Part shown: one piece after another, positions 10,631 to 23,900 of the stretch
Layout of the letters: each line of letters opens with the position of its first letter
Numbering within the stretch: the stretch's first letter is position 1
Assembly: GCA_020055645.1 (NCBI GenBank)
Contig: JAECZT010000011.1
Location: 1 to 64,000 of the forward strand
From: Tomocerus qinae
Lineage: Eukaryota > Arthropoda > Collembola > Entomobryomorpha > Tomoceridae
Length of the DNA stretch: 64,000 nt
Reading direction: 5' to 3'
Translations under genes and position numbers: made by a program
The notes under the pieces: generated by a model
The model's input: only the letters and a program-made list of their open reading frames with translations
Database searches by the model: none
What the model was told of the DNA's origin: nothing

Positions 10631-10871
10631 TGTATTTATTCAAACGTCTCGATACATGGAGTTATTATTGCGAATAACAGTTATTCATATTATTAGGTAT
10701 TAACATTGAGTCAATGAAATTATAATATTATAACTTAAGTTTATATAGCATGTATCAGGTACATATTATCGTTAGTAGTAGTTTCAATTTAGTACTTAGC
10801 ATATTTATATTATGTATAGGCGTTTATAGTTACATACTTTTTATTTGGTTACAATTACAATTACATTATTG

Positions 10872-13730
10872 TTAGCAAGAGTTTACTACATCATCAATGC
10901 AGGATAAATCGCATACTTTAGAATTTCTTGTTTCATTAATTATAATAGCCTCACACAATTGTGATTTTAGAAGAAATTCTTTCATATCGATCTTAAAATG
11001 TTTTGGATCTTTATTATCTTTGACATAGTCAGGTAGTTTATTCCATATCATATGAGCCACATTACACAATAACCTAGTGCCATATTTATTTTTGTGTGCT
11101 ATATCATTATATATATCATTCTTTCTCCTCGTATTATACTCATGTAGATTAGTTTTGTTTCTTAAATGGTTAATAAAGTACTCAGGGCAGTTATTATTTA
11201 AAATGTCATTTATAAATATACTAACACTGTATGAATACAGTTGTTCCGGAAATAGCCATTCTAAATTTTCAGTTATGTTAATTTTAACATTTTCATACCT
11301 ACCTTTGTTAAGTAGCAGTCTACCAGCTCGTCTAATACAGTTCTCTATAGGAGTTAAGTCACACTTATTTGCAGTACCCCATATTTTAGACATATAATTT
11401 AGTCTAGGTTGGATGTGAGCATTACATAATAATACGAGATGTTCATTGGGTAGAATAGATCTTAGAGGACCAAATGCATTTAAGACGTAATTACAATTTT
11501 TAGCGACTTTATTAATGTGATTTACCCAACTTAAGGTTTGGTCAAAAATTACACCTAAAGTTTCAAGACTTTTTGAGCTATTTATTTTTATACCATCTAC
11601 CTCTATAGTTACTGTCCCAATATCACTTATGTTATGGGGGCTACCAACAATTAGCATATTTGTTTTGTCTAGGTTGAGTCTCATACCGTTAGAAGTAATC
11701 CAGTCATTTACTTTTACAAGATCAGTTATGAGTTTCATTTTAGTACTTTCTATATCGGATACCTTACTAGATATTAGTATATTGGTGTCATCTGCGAAAA
11801 GAATAGCTAAACAATGCTGCAATACTAACGGGAGGTCATTAATATATATTGAAAATATAAGTGTTGATAGAACACTGCCTTGTGGCGTCCCTTGTGTAGT
11901 GAACTCAATTTTTGATTTTTCGCCGTTTTTACCCTTGACAAATTGACACCTGTCGCTGAGGTATGATATAAACCAGTCTGGGTTTATGCCATACCATTTA
12001 AGCTTTTCGCACAAAAATTTTCGAATTATTGTGTCAAAAGCTTTGCGCAGGTCAAGTGACACTAGGATGCAAATGTTACCCATATTTAACTCTTTGTACA
12101 TAAATTCTGTAATAGCAGTAATGGCGTGTTCAGTTGAGTGTCTTTTCCTAAAGCCGAATTGCCCAACGTAAAGAAGGTTATTTGTGTCCACATAATTTAC
12201 TATTTGGTTGTATATGCATCTTTCGAATAGTTTTGACATAAATAATTGAACAGCAATAGGCCTAAGATGCCCTGTTTCAGGAGGATTAGGTATTTTGGGC
12301 ACTGGAGTCACTTGGCTTATTTTAAATTCAGTTGGGAAGGTGGAAGTTGCGATGCTTTTATTTATCATTATTACTAATGTTTCGTATATATTTGGACATT
12401 CAATTATATACTGAAGCATTATTGGGGAGAAGCCGTGACGATCTGGACATTTGTTGCTACGCTTTTTTAGTTCTTTATATGCATCAAATAAGTCTTTTGA
12501 GTTAATTGGTTTGAGTGAGAGTGTTGTATTTATAGAATTAAGTATGTGAGGTTTAGTTGGGCAGGGAAGACAACAGGGTTCATTTGAGATGGAGCAGAAA
12601 AATTCATTTACAGAGTTGGGGTCAAAGTCATATATTTGTTGTTTTTCTTTATCTGTGAAAAAGGAATTTAGAATTTCCCATGTGCCATACATTTTTATTT
12701 TATTTTCAATATCAGATTTTCTGTCAGCTATTAAATGTTTTCGAAACTCTTTATTTGCTTGCTTAAATCGTAATCGTAAATTGTAATCTGACTGGAGATG
12801 AGTTTTATTATAAGTATCGAGAAGAAGGTGTTTCTCTTTTTGTACAATTAAAGTTTCATGAGATAAATTAAAGTGGTTTGGCTTGTGATATACAAACTTT
12901 GTTCGTATAGGTGCATACTCGTCAAATGTTTTTACAAATCAGTTAATAAATACTAAACTAAGCTCATTAATGTCCAGGGAGTCATCAAATGTTATGTTAC
13001 ATAAGTCATTTTCAAATGAGATATTATTAATTACATTATTGTAAGGTCGAAACGAAATTTCAATTTTTTTCGGTTTTGTGATTAAGAAAGATTTAACTAT
13101 AAAACAAGCGTCATGGTCAGAAATATGTGGTGAGATTGTACCAATTTCAGTCACATTTTCTTTGTCATTGGATAAAATAAGATTTAAGTTTGCATTATTT
13201 CGTGTGGGCATATTAACTAATTCATTGGTATTATTTCGGTCAAGCATGTTTTTGAAATTGCGAATTTGAGTTTTCGTTTCCTGTTCCATATGGATATTTA
13301 GATCACCGCAAATATAAAATGGTTTGTTAGTTTTTAAGCATTCTGCAATTATGTTTTCTATGTAGTAAATATCGTTATTGGTTAGGTAAAACTTTGGTCT
13401 GTATAAACAGCAAACGATTATAGATTTGTGTTTATTTAGTTGGGCTTTAATACAAACTATTTCAATAAGAGACTCAGGACCAATGTTTAGATCTTTCATA
13501 GAATACATACTAACATTTAAATTGTTTTTGTAATAAATAGCCACTCCACCCCCTCTATCTGTTCTGTCAGCTCTAATAATATTATATTCAGGTATAGGCA
13601 GTAGCGGAATATCTGGAGATAATTTAGTTTCACTAACACATAGTATGTCAAACTCATTTGATATAAGAAAGTGATAAACAAATGTCGTTTTGTGTCTGAG
13701 AGAATTAATATTCAGGTGTCCAATTTTAAG
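10872..13730 (-). pseudogene. LINE-A ORF2: endonuclease-reverse transcriptase with one stop
   Basis: ORF2 would nick target DNA and copy the element RNA onto it. The frame begins directly after the ORF1 stop (KIGHLNINSLR). Endonuclease motifs are LNIN, CVSETK, DRGGGVAIYY, CGDLNIH and SPHISDHDA, so the catalytic Asn, Glu, Asp and His positions are kept. A single TGA at 12941-12939 interrupts the linker between the domains; CGA-to-TGA decay at a CpG is one possible cause. The same frame continues through the RT: PVPKIPNPPETGHLRPIAV, GFRKRHST, LVSLDLRKAFDTI, TQGTPQGSVLS and catalytic FADD, then LGVIFDQTLSW in the thumb. The C-terminal part is full length and ends at 10872. Total length is 952 codons before the terminal stop. 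There is no ATG at the ORF2 start, so translation must use readthrough, reinitiation or a start further in. Apart from the TGA it looks functional. Confidence 0.9.
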
Positions 13731-14618
13731 TCATTTGTTTTTGGTTGTTCGATTTGGCTGTGACCTTAAGATAGGTTGAGAGCTAAGATTTGTTGGGATT
13801 TTATTAATATGTGGTCTACTTTGGGGAGTTATAGTGTTATAGTTTGCATTCTTTTGGACTTTGCTGTTTATTGTCATGGTTTTGCTACTGCTAGCTTTGT
13901 GCGTATTCTCTCTTGTTTGGATATTATTCTGATTTTTAATATGACTAGGAGGTTCTGGGTGATTGTGTGTACTTTCATTATGTTCAAAGCTATGTAGTAC
14001 ATGTTCTAAGTATTCTCCATGCTCGTCACTACTACCTACTATTATGAGGTTTCCGTCTAGGTAAGCATAAGGTTGTTCTAATCTCAGTTCTCGTAGTTTA
14101 TTTCTCTTTGCTTTTGCGAGTGCACTCTCTTTTACAGTTAGGTCAGGTGAAATGAATATATTATAGTACCATTGGCTATTAGCAAGGGTACTACTATTTA
14201 GTAGTAGTTTTCTACGTTCAAGTAAACTGTATAGAGTGACTCGGATAAACAATGGAGATTTACAAACACATTCAATTTCCCTTATTTGCGTTGTCGATAT
14301 ATTTAAATATTTAAATAGGGTGCACACATTTGTACCCAAAGTTTCAATATCAAACTTTGTAGTTGACATTCCTCTTATTATAATATTATATTTTCTTTGT
14401 TCTGTGTTCATTTTTTCATCAAGTTTCTCGATTTTAAAATCATGTTCGTTTAATTTATTACTAATTAAGTCTAATTCACTTGAAAAACCATCAGATGTTG
14501 AAATCTGATTGTTTTCCAGTGTAACTATTTTTTGTTCAAGCATATATATTTTTTTTGTGAGTTCATCAATGGCTTTTTTATTTGGGCAATTATTACTACA
14601 TTTTTGTGTTGGGGACAT
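13731..14618 (-). CDS. LINE-A ORF1: RNA-binding coiled-coil/RRM-like protein
   Basis: This 295-residue protein is the ORF1 of LINE-A, expected to bind the element RNA in ribonucleoprotein particles. I chose the ATG at 14618-14616 (MSPTQKCSNNCPN); an open frame extends further upstream only from a TTG. A short Cys pair (CSNNC) starts the protein. Residues about 18-75 have a heptad-like pattern (ELTKKIYMLEQKIVTLENN, then NKLNEHDFKIEKLDEKM), predicting a coiled coil for trimer or oligomer formation. NIIIRGM starts an RRM-like fold as in many LINE ORF1 proteins. Basic segments AKAKRNKLRELRLEQP and a Ser/Asn/Lys-rich tail follow. It ends with TGA at 13733-13731, and ORF2 continues in the same frame at the next codon. 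Confidence 0.85.
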   Translation of the reverse strand: MSPTQKCSNNCPNKKAIDELTKKIYMLEQKIVTLENNQISTSDGFSSELDLISNKLNEHDFKIEKLDEKMNTEQRKYNIIIRGMSTTKFDIETLGTNVCTLFKYLNISTTQIREIECVCKSPLFIRVTLYSLLERRKLLLNSSTLANSQWYYNIFISPDLTVKESALAKAKRNKLRELRLEQPYAYLDGNLIIVGSSDEHGEYLEHVLHSFEHNESTHNHPEPPSHIKNQNNIQTRENTHKASSSKTMTINSKVQKNANYNTITPQSRPHINKIPTNLSSQPILRSQPNRTTKNK

Positions 14619-14984
14619 AATTGCAAAATTGAATGAAAGCAAATACTTGAACAAAATAATAGCAAAGATTTTACAAAATTTAAGATATAGATATAAATCG
14701 CCTTACTAAATGAGTAACTTGTAAACTTGTTTGTGTTTAGTGGTTGAGCAAGCAAAAAGCAGTTGATCCAGATGTTTCTTCACTAGCCAATTTTTAGGTT
14801 CTAGTTACCTGGCACCGTACAGATGGGCTATTTCCAAACTAGCCGTGGCAATTTTTAGGGCCAGGATCCCTGGCAGCAGGATAAATAGGCAAGCGGGTAA
14901 TTGTATGTAAGTGCAGGTGAAGCAAGGCAGTGATAGCGGAACGAGGCAAGAGGACAACCTTCTCTATGAGAGGCGAGCAGGCGA
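14619..14984 (-). other. LINE-A 5' UTR with internal duplication
   Basis: This stretch lies between the satellite and the ORF1 start and is more GC-rich than the ORFs. A diverged direct repeat is visible on the plus strand: CTAGCC...CTGGCA at 14783-14814 and 14839-14875, sharing AATTTTTAGG. Internal promoters of LINEs lie in this region, but I cannot define one. The satellite starts at 14985. Confidence 0.6.
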
Positions 14985-17900
14985 ATGGTGTATTAACAAC
15001 ACATGGTTCCCTTACAGCACATGGTGCCTTAACAACACATGGTGCCTTAACAACACATGAAGCCTTAACAACATATGGTGCCGTAACAACACATGGTGCC
15101 TTAACAACACATGGTGCCTTAACAACACATGGTGCCTTAACAACAAATGGTGCCTTAACAACACATGGTGCCTTAACAACACTTGGTTCCCTAACAAGAC
15201 ATGGTGCCTTAACAACACATGGTGCCTTAACAACACATGGTGCCTTAACAACACATGGTGCCTTAACAACACATGGTGCCTTAACAACACATAGTGCCTT
15301 AACAACATGTGGTGCCTTAACAACACATGGTGCCTTAAAAACTCATAGTGCCTTAACAAATCATGGTGCACTAAAAACACATGGTGCCTTAACAACACAT
15401 GGTGCCTTAACAACACATGGTGCCTTAACAACACATGGTGCCTTAACAACACATGGTGCCTTAACAACACATGGTGCCTTAACAACACATGATGCCTTAA
15501 CAACACATGGTGCCTTATCAACACATGGTGCCTTAACAACACATGGTGCCTTAACAACACGTGGTGCCTTAACAACACTTGGTGCCTTAAAACACATGCT
15601 GCCTTAACAAAACATGGTGTATTAACAACACATGGTTCCTTTACAACACATGGTGCCTTAACAACACATGGTGCCTTAACAACACATGGTGCCTTAATAA
15701 CACATGGTGCTTTAACAACACATGGTTCCTTTACAACACATGGTGCCTTAACAACACATGGTGCCTTAACAACACTTGGTTCCCTAACAAGACATGGTGC
15801 CTTAACAACACATGGTGCCTTAAAAACACATGGTGCCTTAACAACACATGATGCCTTAACAACACGTGGTGCCTTAACAACACATGGTGCCTTAACCACA
15901 TGTGGTGCCTTAACAACACATGGTGCATTAAAAACTCATGGTGCCTTTACAACACATGGTGCCTTAACAACACATGGTGCATTAACAACACATGGTTCCT
16001 TAACAACACATGGTGCCTTAACAATACATGGTGACTTAACAACATGTGGTGCCTTAACAACACATGGTGCCTTAACAACATATGGTGCCTTAACAACACA
16101 TGGTGCCTTAACAACACATGGTGCCTTATCAACACATGGTGCCTTAACAACACATGGTGCCTTAACAACACATGGTGCCTTAACAACACATGGTGCCTTA
16201 ACAACACATGGTGCCTTAAAACACATGGTGCCTTAACAACACATGGTGTATTAATAACACATGGTTCCCTTACAACACATGGTGCCTTAACAACACAAGG
16301 TGCCTTAACAACACATGGTGCCTTAACAACACATGGTGCCTTAACAACATATGGTGCCGTAACAACAAATGGTGCCTTAAAAACACATGGTGCCTTAACA
16401 ACATATGGTGCCTTAACAACACATGCTACCTTATCAACACATGGTGCCTTAAATTCACATGGTGCCTTAAAAACACATGGTGCCTTAACAACACATGATG
16501 CCTTAACAACACGTGGTGCCTTAACAACACATGGTGCCTTAACAACATGTGGTGCCTTAACAACACATGGTGCCTTAACAACTCATGGTGCCTTAACAAC
16601 ATGTGGTGCCTTAACAAAACATGGTGCCTTAACAACATATGGTGCCTTAACAACACATGGTGCCTTAACAACACATGGTGCCTTAACAACATATGGTGCC
16701 TTAACAACACATGCTACCTTATCAACACATGGTGCCTTAACAACACATGGTGCCTTAAAAACACATGGTGCCTTAACAACACATGATGCCTTAACAACAC
16801 GTGGTGCCTTAACAACACATGGTGCCTTAACAACATGTGGTGCCTTAACAACACATGGTGCCTTAACAACACATGGTGCCTTAACAATACATGGTGCCTT
16901 AACAACACATGGTGCCTTAACAACACATGGGGTCTTAAAACACATGGTGCCTTAACAACACATAGTGAATTAACAACACATGGTTTCCTTACAACACATG
17001 GTGCCTTAACAACACATGGTGCCTTAACACCACACGGTGCCTTAACAACACATGGCGCCTTAACAACATATGGTGCCGTAACAACACATGGTGCCTTAAC
17101 AACACATGGTGCCTTAACAACACATGGTGCCTTAACAACACATGGTGCCTTAACAACACATGTTGCTTTAACAACACATGGTTCCCTTACAACACATGGT
17201 GCCTTAACAACACATGGTGCCTTAACAACATATAGTGCCGTAACAACAAATGGTGCCTTAACAACACATGGTGCCTTAACAACATATGGTGCCTTAACAA
17301 CACATGCTACCTTATCAACACATGGTGCCTTAACAACACATGGTGCCTTAAAAACACATGGTGCCTTAACAACACATGATGCCTTAACAACACGTGGTGC
17401 CTTAACAACACATGGTGCCTTAACAACATGTGGTGCCTTAACAACACATGGTGCATTAAAAACTCATGGTGCCTTAACAACATGTGGTGCCTTAACAACA
17501 CATGGTGCCTTAACAACATATGGTGCCTTAACAACACATGGTGCCTTAATAACACATGGTGCCTTATCTACACATATTGCCTTAACAACACATGGTGCCT
17601 TAACAACACATGGTGCCTTAACAACACATGGTGCCTTAAAACACATGGTGCCTTAACAACACACGGTGTATTAATAACACATGGTTCCCTTACAACACAT
17701 GGTGCCTTAACAACACAAGGTGCCTTAACAACACATGGTGACTTAACAACACATGGTGCCTTAACAACATATGGTGCCGTAACAACAAATGGTGCCTTAA
17801 CAACACATGGTGCCTTAACAACATATGGTGCCTTAACAACACATGGTGCCTTAACAACACGTGGTGCCTTAACAACACTTGGTGCCTTAAAACACATGCT

Positions 17901-20900
17901 GCCTTAACAAAACATGGTGTATTAACAACACATGGTTCCTTTACAACACATGGTGCCTTAACAACACATGGTGCCTTAACAACACATGGTGCCTTAATAA
18001 CACATGGTGCCTTAACAACAAATGGTTCCTTTACAACACATGGTGCCTTAACAACACATGGTGCCTTAACAACACTTGGTTCCCTAACAAGACATGGTGC
18101 CTTAACAACACATGGTGCCTTAAAAACACATGGTGCCTTAACAACACATGATGCCTTAACAACACGTGGTGCCTTAACAACACATGGTGCCTCAACCACA
18201 TGTGGTGCCTTAACAACACATGGTGCATTAAAAACTCATGGTGCCTTAACAACACATGGTGCCTTAACAACACATGGTGCCTTAACAACACATGGTTCCT
18301 TAACAACACATGGTGCCTTAACAATACATGGTGCCTTAACAACATGTGGACCCTTAACAACACATGGTGCCTTAACAACATATGGTGCCTTAACAACACA
18401 TGGTGCCTTAACAACACATGGTGCCTTATCAACACATGGTGCCTTAACAACACATGGTGCCTTAACAACACATGGTGCCTTAACAACACATGGTGCCTTA
18501 ACAACACATGGTGCCTTAAAACACATGGTGCCTTAACAACATATGGTGTATTAATAACACATGGTTCCCTTACAACACATGGTGCCTTAACAACACAAGG
18601 TGCCTTAACAACACATGGTGACTTAACAACACATGGTGCCTTAACAACATATAGTGCCGTAACAACAAATGGTGCCTTAACAACACATGGTGCCTTAACA
18701 ACATATGGTGCCTTAACAACACATGCTACCTTATCAACACTTGGTGCCTTAACAACACATGGTGCCTTAACAGTACATGGTTCCTTAACAACACATGGTG
18801 CCATAACAACACATGGTGCCTTAACAACACATGGTGCCTTAACAACACATGGTGCCTTAACAACACATGGTGCCTTAACAACACATGGTGCCTTATCAAC
18901 ACATGGTGCCTTAACAATACATGGTGCCTTAACAACACATGGTGCCTTAACAACACATGGGGCCTTAAAACACATGGTGCCTTAACAACACATAGTGAAT
19001 TAACAACACATGGTTTCCTTACAACACATGGTGCCTTAACAACACATGGTGCCTTAACACCACATGGTGCCTTAACAACACATGGCGCCTTAACAACAAA
19101 TGGTGCCGTAACAACACATGGTGCCTTAACAACACATGGTGCCTTAACAACACATGGTGCCTTAACAACACATGGTGCCTTAACAACACATGTTGCTTTA
19201 ACAACACATGGTGCCTTAACAACACATGGTGCCTTAACAACACATGGTGCCTTAAAACCATATGGTGCCGTAACAACACATGGTGCCTTAACAAAACATG
19301 GTGCCTTAACAACATATGGTGCCTTAACAACACATGTTGCTTTAACAACACATGGTGCCTTAACAACACATGGTGCCTTAAAACCATATGGTGCCGTAAC
19401 AACACATGGTGCCTTAACAAAACATGGTGCCTTAACAACATATGGTGCCTTAACAACACATGCTACCTTAACAACACATGGTGCCTTAACAACACATGGT
19501 GCTTTAACAGTTTATAGTTCCTTAACAACACATGGTGCCTTAAATACATGCGGTGCCTTAACAACACATGGTGCCTTAACAACATGTGGTGCCTTAACAA
19601 CACATGGTGCCTTAACAACCCATGGTGACTTAACAACACATGGTGCCTTAAATAGATGCGGTGCCTTAATAACACATGGTGCCTTAACAACACATGGTGC
19701 CTTAACAACACATGGTGCCTTAACAACACATGGTGCCTTAACAACACATGGTGCCTTAACAACACAGGGTGCCTTAACAACACATATAGCCTTAACAACA
19801 CATGGTGCCTTAACAACACATGGTGCCTTAACAACACATGGTGCCTTAACAACACTTGGTTCCCTAACAAGACATGGTGCCTTAACAACACATGGTGCCT
19901 TAAAAACACATGGTGCCTTAACAACACATGATGCCTTAACAACACGTGGTGCCTTAACAACACATGGTGCCTTAACAACATGTGGTGCCTTAACAACACA
20001 TGGTGCCTTAAAAACTCTTGGTGCCTTAACAACACATGGTGCCTTAACAACATATGGTGCCTTAACCACACATGGTGCCTTAACAACACATGGTGCCTTA
20101 ACAATACATGGTGCCTTAACAACATGTGGTGCCTTAACAACACATGGTGCCTTAACAACATATGGTTCCTTAACAATACATGGTGCCTTAACAACACATG
20201 GTGCCTCATCAACACATGGTGCCTTAACAACACATGGTGCCTTAACAACACATGGTGCCTTATCAACACATGGTGCCTTAACAACACATGGTGCCTTAAC
20301 AACACATGGTGCCTTAACAACACATGGTGCCTTAAAACACATGGTGCCCTAACAACACATGGTGCCTTAAAACACATGGTGACCTAACAACACATGGTGT
20401 ATTAATAACACATGGTTCCCTTACAACACATGGTGCCTTAACAACACATGGTGCCTTAACAACACATGGTGCCTTAACAACATATGGTGCCGTAACAACA
20501 AATGGTGCCTTAACAACACATGGTGCCTTAACAACATATGGTGCCTTATCAACACATGGTGCCTTAACAACACATGGTGCCTTAACAGTACATGGTTCCT
20601 TAACAACACATGGTGCCTTAACAACACATGGTGCCTTAACAACACATGGTGCCTTAACAACACATGGTGCCTTAACAACACATGGTTCCTTAACAACACA
20701 TGGTGCCTTATCAACACATGGTGCCTTAACAATACATGGTGCCTTAACAACACATGGTGCCTTAACAACACATGGGGCCTTAAAACACATGGTGCCTTAA
20801 CAACACATAGTGAATTAACTACACATGGTTCCCTTACAACACATGGTGCCTTAACAACACATGGTGCCTTAACACCACATGGTGCCTTAACAACACATGG

Positions 20901-23900
20901 TGCCTTAACAACATATGGTGCCGTAACAACACATGGTGCCTTAACAACACATGGTGCCCTAACAACACATGGTGCCTTAACAACACATGGTGCTTTAACA
21001 ACACATGGTGCCTTAACAACACATGGTGCCTTAAAACCGTATGGTGCCGTAACAACACATGGTGCCTTAACAACACATGGTGCCTTAACAACATATGGTG
21101 CCTTAACAACACATGGTGCCTTAACAACACATGGTGCCTTAACAGTACATGGTTCCTTAACAACACATGGTGCCTTAAATAGATGCGGTGCCTTAATAAC
21201 ACATGGTGCCTTAACAACACATGGTGCCTTAACAACACATGGTGCCTTAACAACACATGGTGCCTTAACAACACATGGTGCCTTAACAACACAGGGTGCC
21301 TTATCAACACATATAGCCTTAACAACACATGGTGCCTTAAAACCATATGGTGCCGTAACAACACATGGTGCCTTAACAACACATGGTGCCTTAACAACAT
21401 ATGGTGCCTTAACAACACATGGTGCCTTAACAACACATGGTGCCTTAACAACACATGGTGCCTTAACAACATATGGTGCCGTAACAACAAATGGTGCCTT
21501 AACAACACATGGTGCCTTAACAACATATGGTGCCTTAACAACACATGCTACCTTATCAACACATGGTGCCTTAACAACACATGGTGCCTTAACAGTACAT
21601 GGTTCCTTAACAACACATGGTGCCTTAACAACACATGGTGCCTTAACAACACATGGTGCCTTAACAACACATGGTTCCTTAACAACACATGGTGCCTTAT
21701 CAACACATGGTGCCTTAACAATACATGGTGCCTTAACAACACATGGTGCCTTAACAACACATGGTGCCTTAACAACACATGGGGCCTTAAAACACATGGT
21801 GCCTTAACAACACATAGTGAATTAACAACACATGGTTCCCTTACAACACATGGTGCCTTAACAACACATGGTGCCTTAACACCACATGGTGCCTTAACAA
21901 CACATGGTGCCTTAACAACATATGGTGCCGTAACAACACATGGTGCCTTAACAACACATGGTGCCCTAACAACACATGGTGCCTTAAGAACACATGGTGC
22001 TTTAACAACACATGGTGCCTTAACAACACATGGTGCCTTAAAACCATATGGTGCCGTAACAACACATGGTGCCTTAACAAAACATGGTGCCTTAACAACA
22101 TATGGTGCCCTAACAACACATGCTACCTTAACAACACATAGTGCCTTAACACCACATGGTGCTTTAACAGTACATGCTTCCTTAACAACACATGATGCCT
22201 TAAATACATGCGGTGCCTTAACAACACATGGTGCCTTAACAACACATGGTGCCTTAACAACATGTGGTGCCTTAACAACACATGGTGCCTTAACAACCCA
22301 TGGTGCCTTAACAACACATGGTGCCTTAACAACACATGGTGCCTTAACAACACATGGTGCCTTAACAACACATGGTGCCTTAACAACACATGGTGCCTTA
22401 ACAACATATGGTGCCGTAATACAAATGGTGCCTTAACAACACATGGTGCCTTAACAACATATGGTGCCTTAACTACACATGCTAACTCATCAACACATGG
22501 TGCCATAACAACACATGGTGCCTTAACAGTACATGGTTCCTTAAAAACACATGGTGCCTTAACAACACATGGTGCCTTAACAACACATGGTGCCTTAACA
22601 ACACATGGTGCCTTGACAACACATGGTGCCTGATCAACACATGGTGCCTTAATAATACATGGTGCCTTAACAACACATGGTGCCTTAACAAAACATGGTG
22701 CTTTAACAGTACATGGTTCCTTAACAACACATGGTGCCTTAAATACATGCGGTGCCTTAACAACACATGGTGCCTTAACAACATGTGGTGCCTTAACAAC
22801 ACATGGTGCCTTAACAACCCATGGTGCCTTAACAACACATGGTGCCTTAAATAGATGCGGTGCCTTAATAACACATGGTGCCTTAACAACACATGGTGCC
22901 TTAACAACACATGGTGCCTTAACGGTGCCTTAACAACACATGGTGCCTTAACAACACATGGTGCCTTAACAACACATGGTGCCTTAATAACACATGGTGC
23001 CTTAACACCATATGGTGCCGTAACAACACATGGTGCCTTAACAACACATGGTGCCTTAACAACATATGGTGCCTTAACAACACATGGTGCCTTAACAACA
23101 CATGGTGCCTTAACAGTACATGGTTCCTTAACAACACATGGTGCCTTAAATAGATGCGGTGCCTTAATAACACATGGTGCCTTAACAACACATGGTGCCT
23201 TAACAACACATGGTGCCTTAACAACACATGGTGCCTTAACAACACATGGTGCCTTAACAACACAGGGTGCCTTAACAACACATATAGCCTTAACAACACA
23301 TATAGCCTTAACAACACATGGTGCCTTAACAACACATGGTGCCTTAACAACACATGGTGCCTTAACAACACTTGGTTCCCTAACAAGACATGGTGCCTTA
23401 ACAACACATGGTGCCTTAAAAACACATGGTGCCTTAACAACACAGGATGCCTTAACAACACGTGGTGCCTTAACAACACATGGTGCCTTAACAACATGTG
23501 GTGCCTTAACAACACATGGTGCCTTAAAAACTCTTGGTGCCTTAACAACACATGGTGCCTTAACAACATATGGTGCCTTAACAACACATGGTGCCTTAAC
23601 AACACATGGTGCCTTAACAATACATGGTGCCTTAACAACATGTGGTGCCTTAACAACACATGGTGCCTTAACAATACATGGTGCCTTAACAACACATGGT
23701 GCCTTAACAACACATGGGGCCTTAAAACACATGGTGCCTTAACAACACATAGTGAATTAACAACACATGGCTCCCTTACAACACATGGTGCCTTAACAAC
23801 ACATGGTGCCTTAACACCACATGGTGCCTTAACAACACATGGTGCCTTAACAACATATGGTGCCGTAACAACACATGGTGCCTTAACAACACATGGTGCC

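Larger units (their letters stand above)
10617..14984 (-). mobile_element. LINE-A: near-complete non-LTR retrotransposon, CR1/L2-like
   Basis: Read on the minus strand: 5' UTR (14984-14619), ORF1 (14618-13731), ORF2 with APE-type endonuclease and reverse transcriptase (13730-10872), a short 3' UTR with AATAAA (10640-10635) and an (ACAT)n tail at the end. Satellite monomers flank both sides, and ATGGT is present at both edges as a possible short target-site duplication. The RT sequence (FGFRKRHSTEHA, FADDTNIL, LGVIFDQTLSW) suggests the CR1/L2 group; the clade is inferred by eye. One nonsense codon in ORF2 is the only clear damage. Confidence 0.88.

Noticed and set aside
11077-14709. Plus-strand frames of 60-106 codons across LINE-A
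   Set aside because: They are antisense shadows of ORF1 and ORF2.
14930-15607. 225-codon frame beginning outside the satellite
   Set aside because: It starts at GTG in the antisense of the LINE-A 5' UTR and then is pure satellite; it has no independent support.
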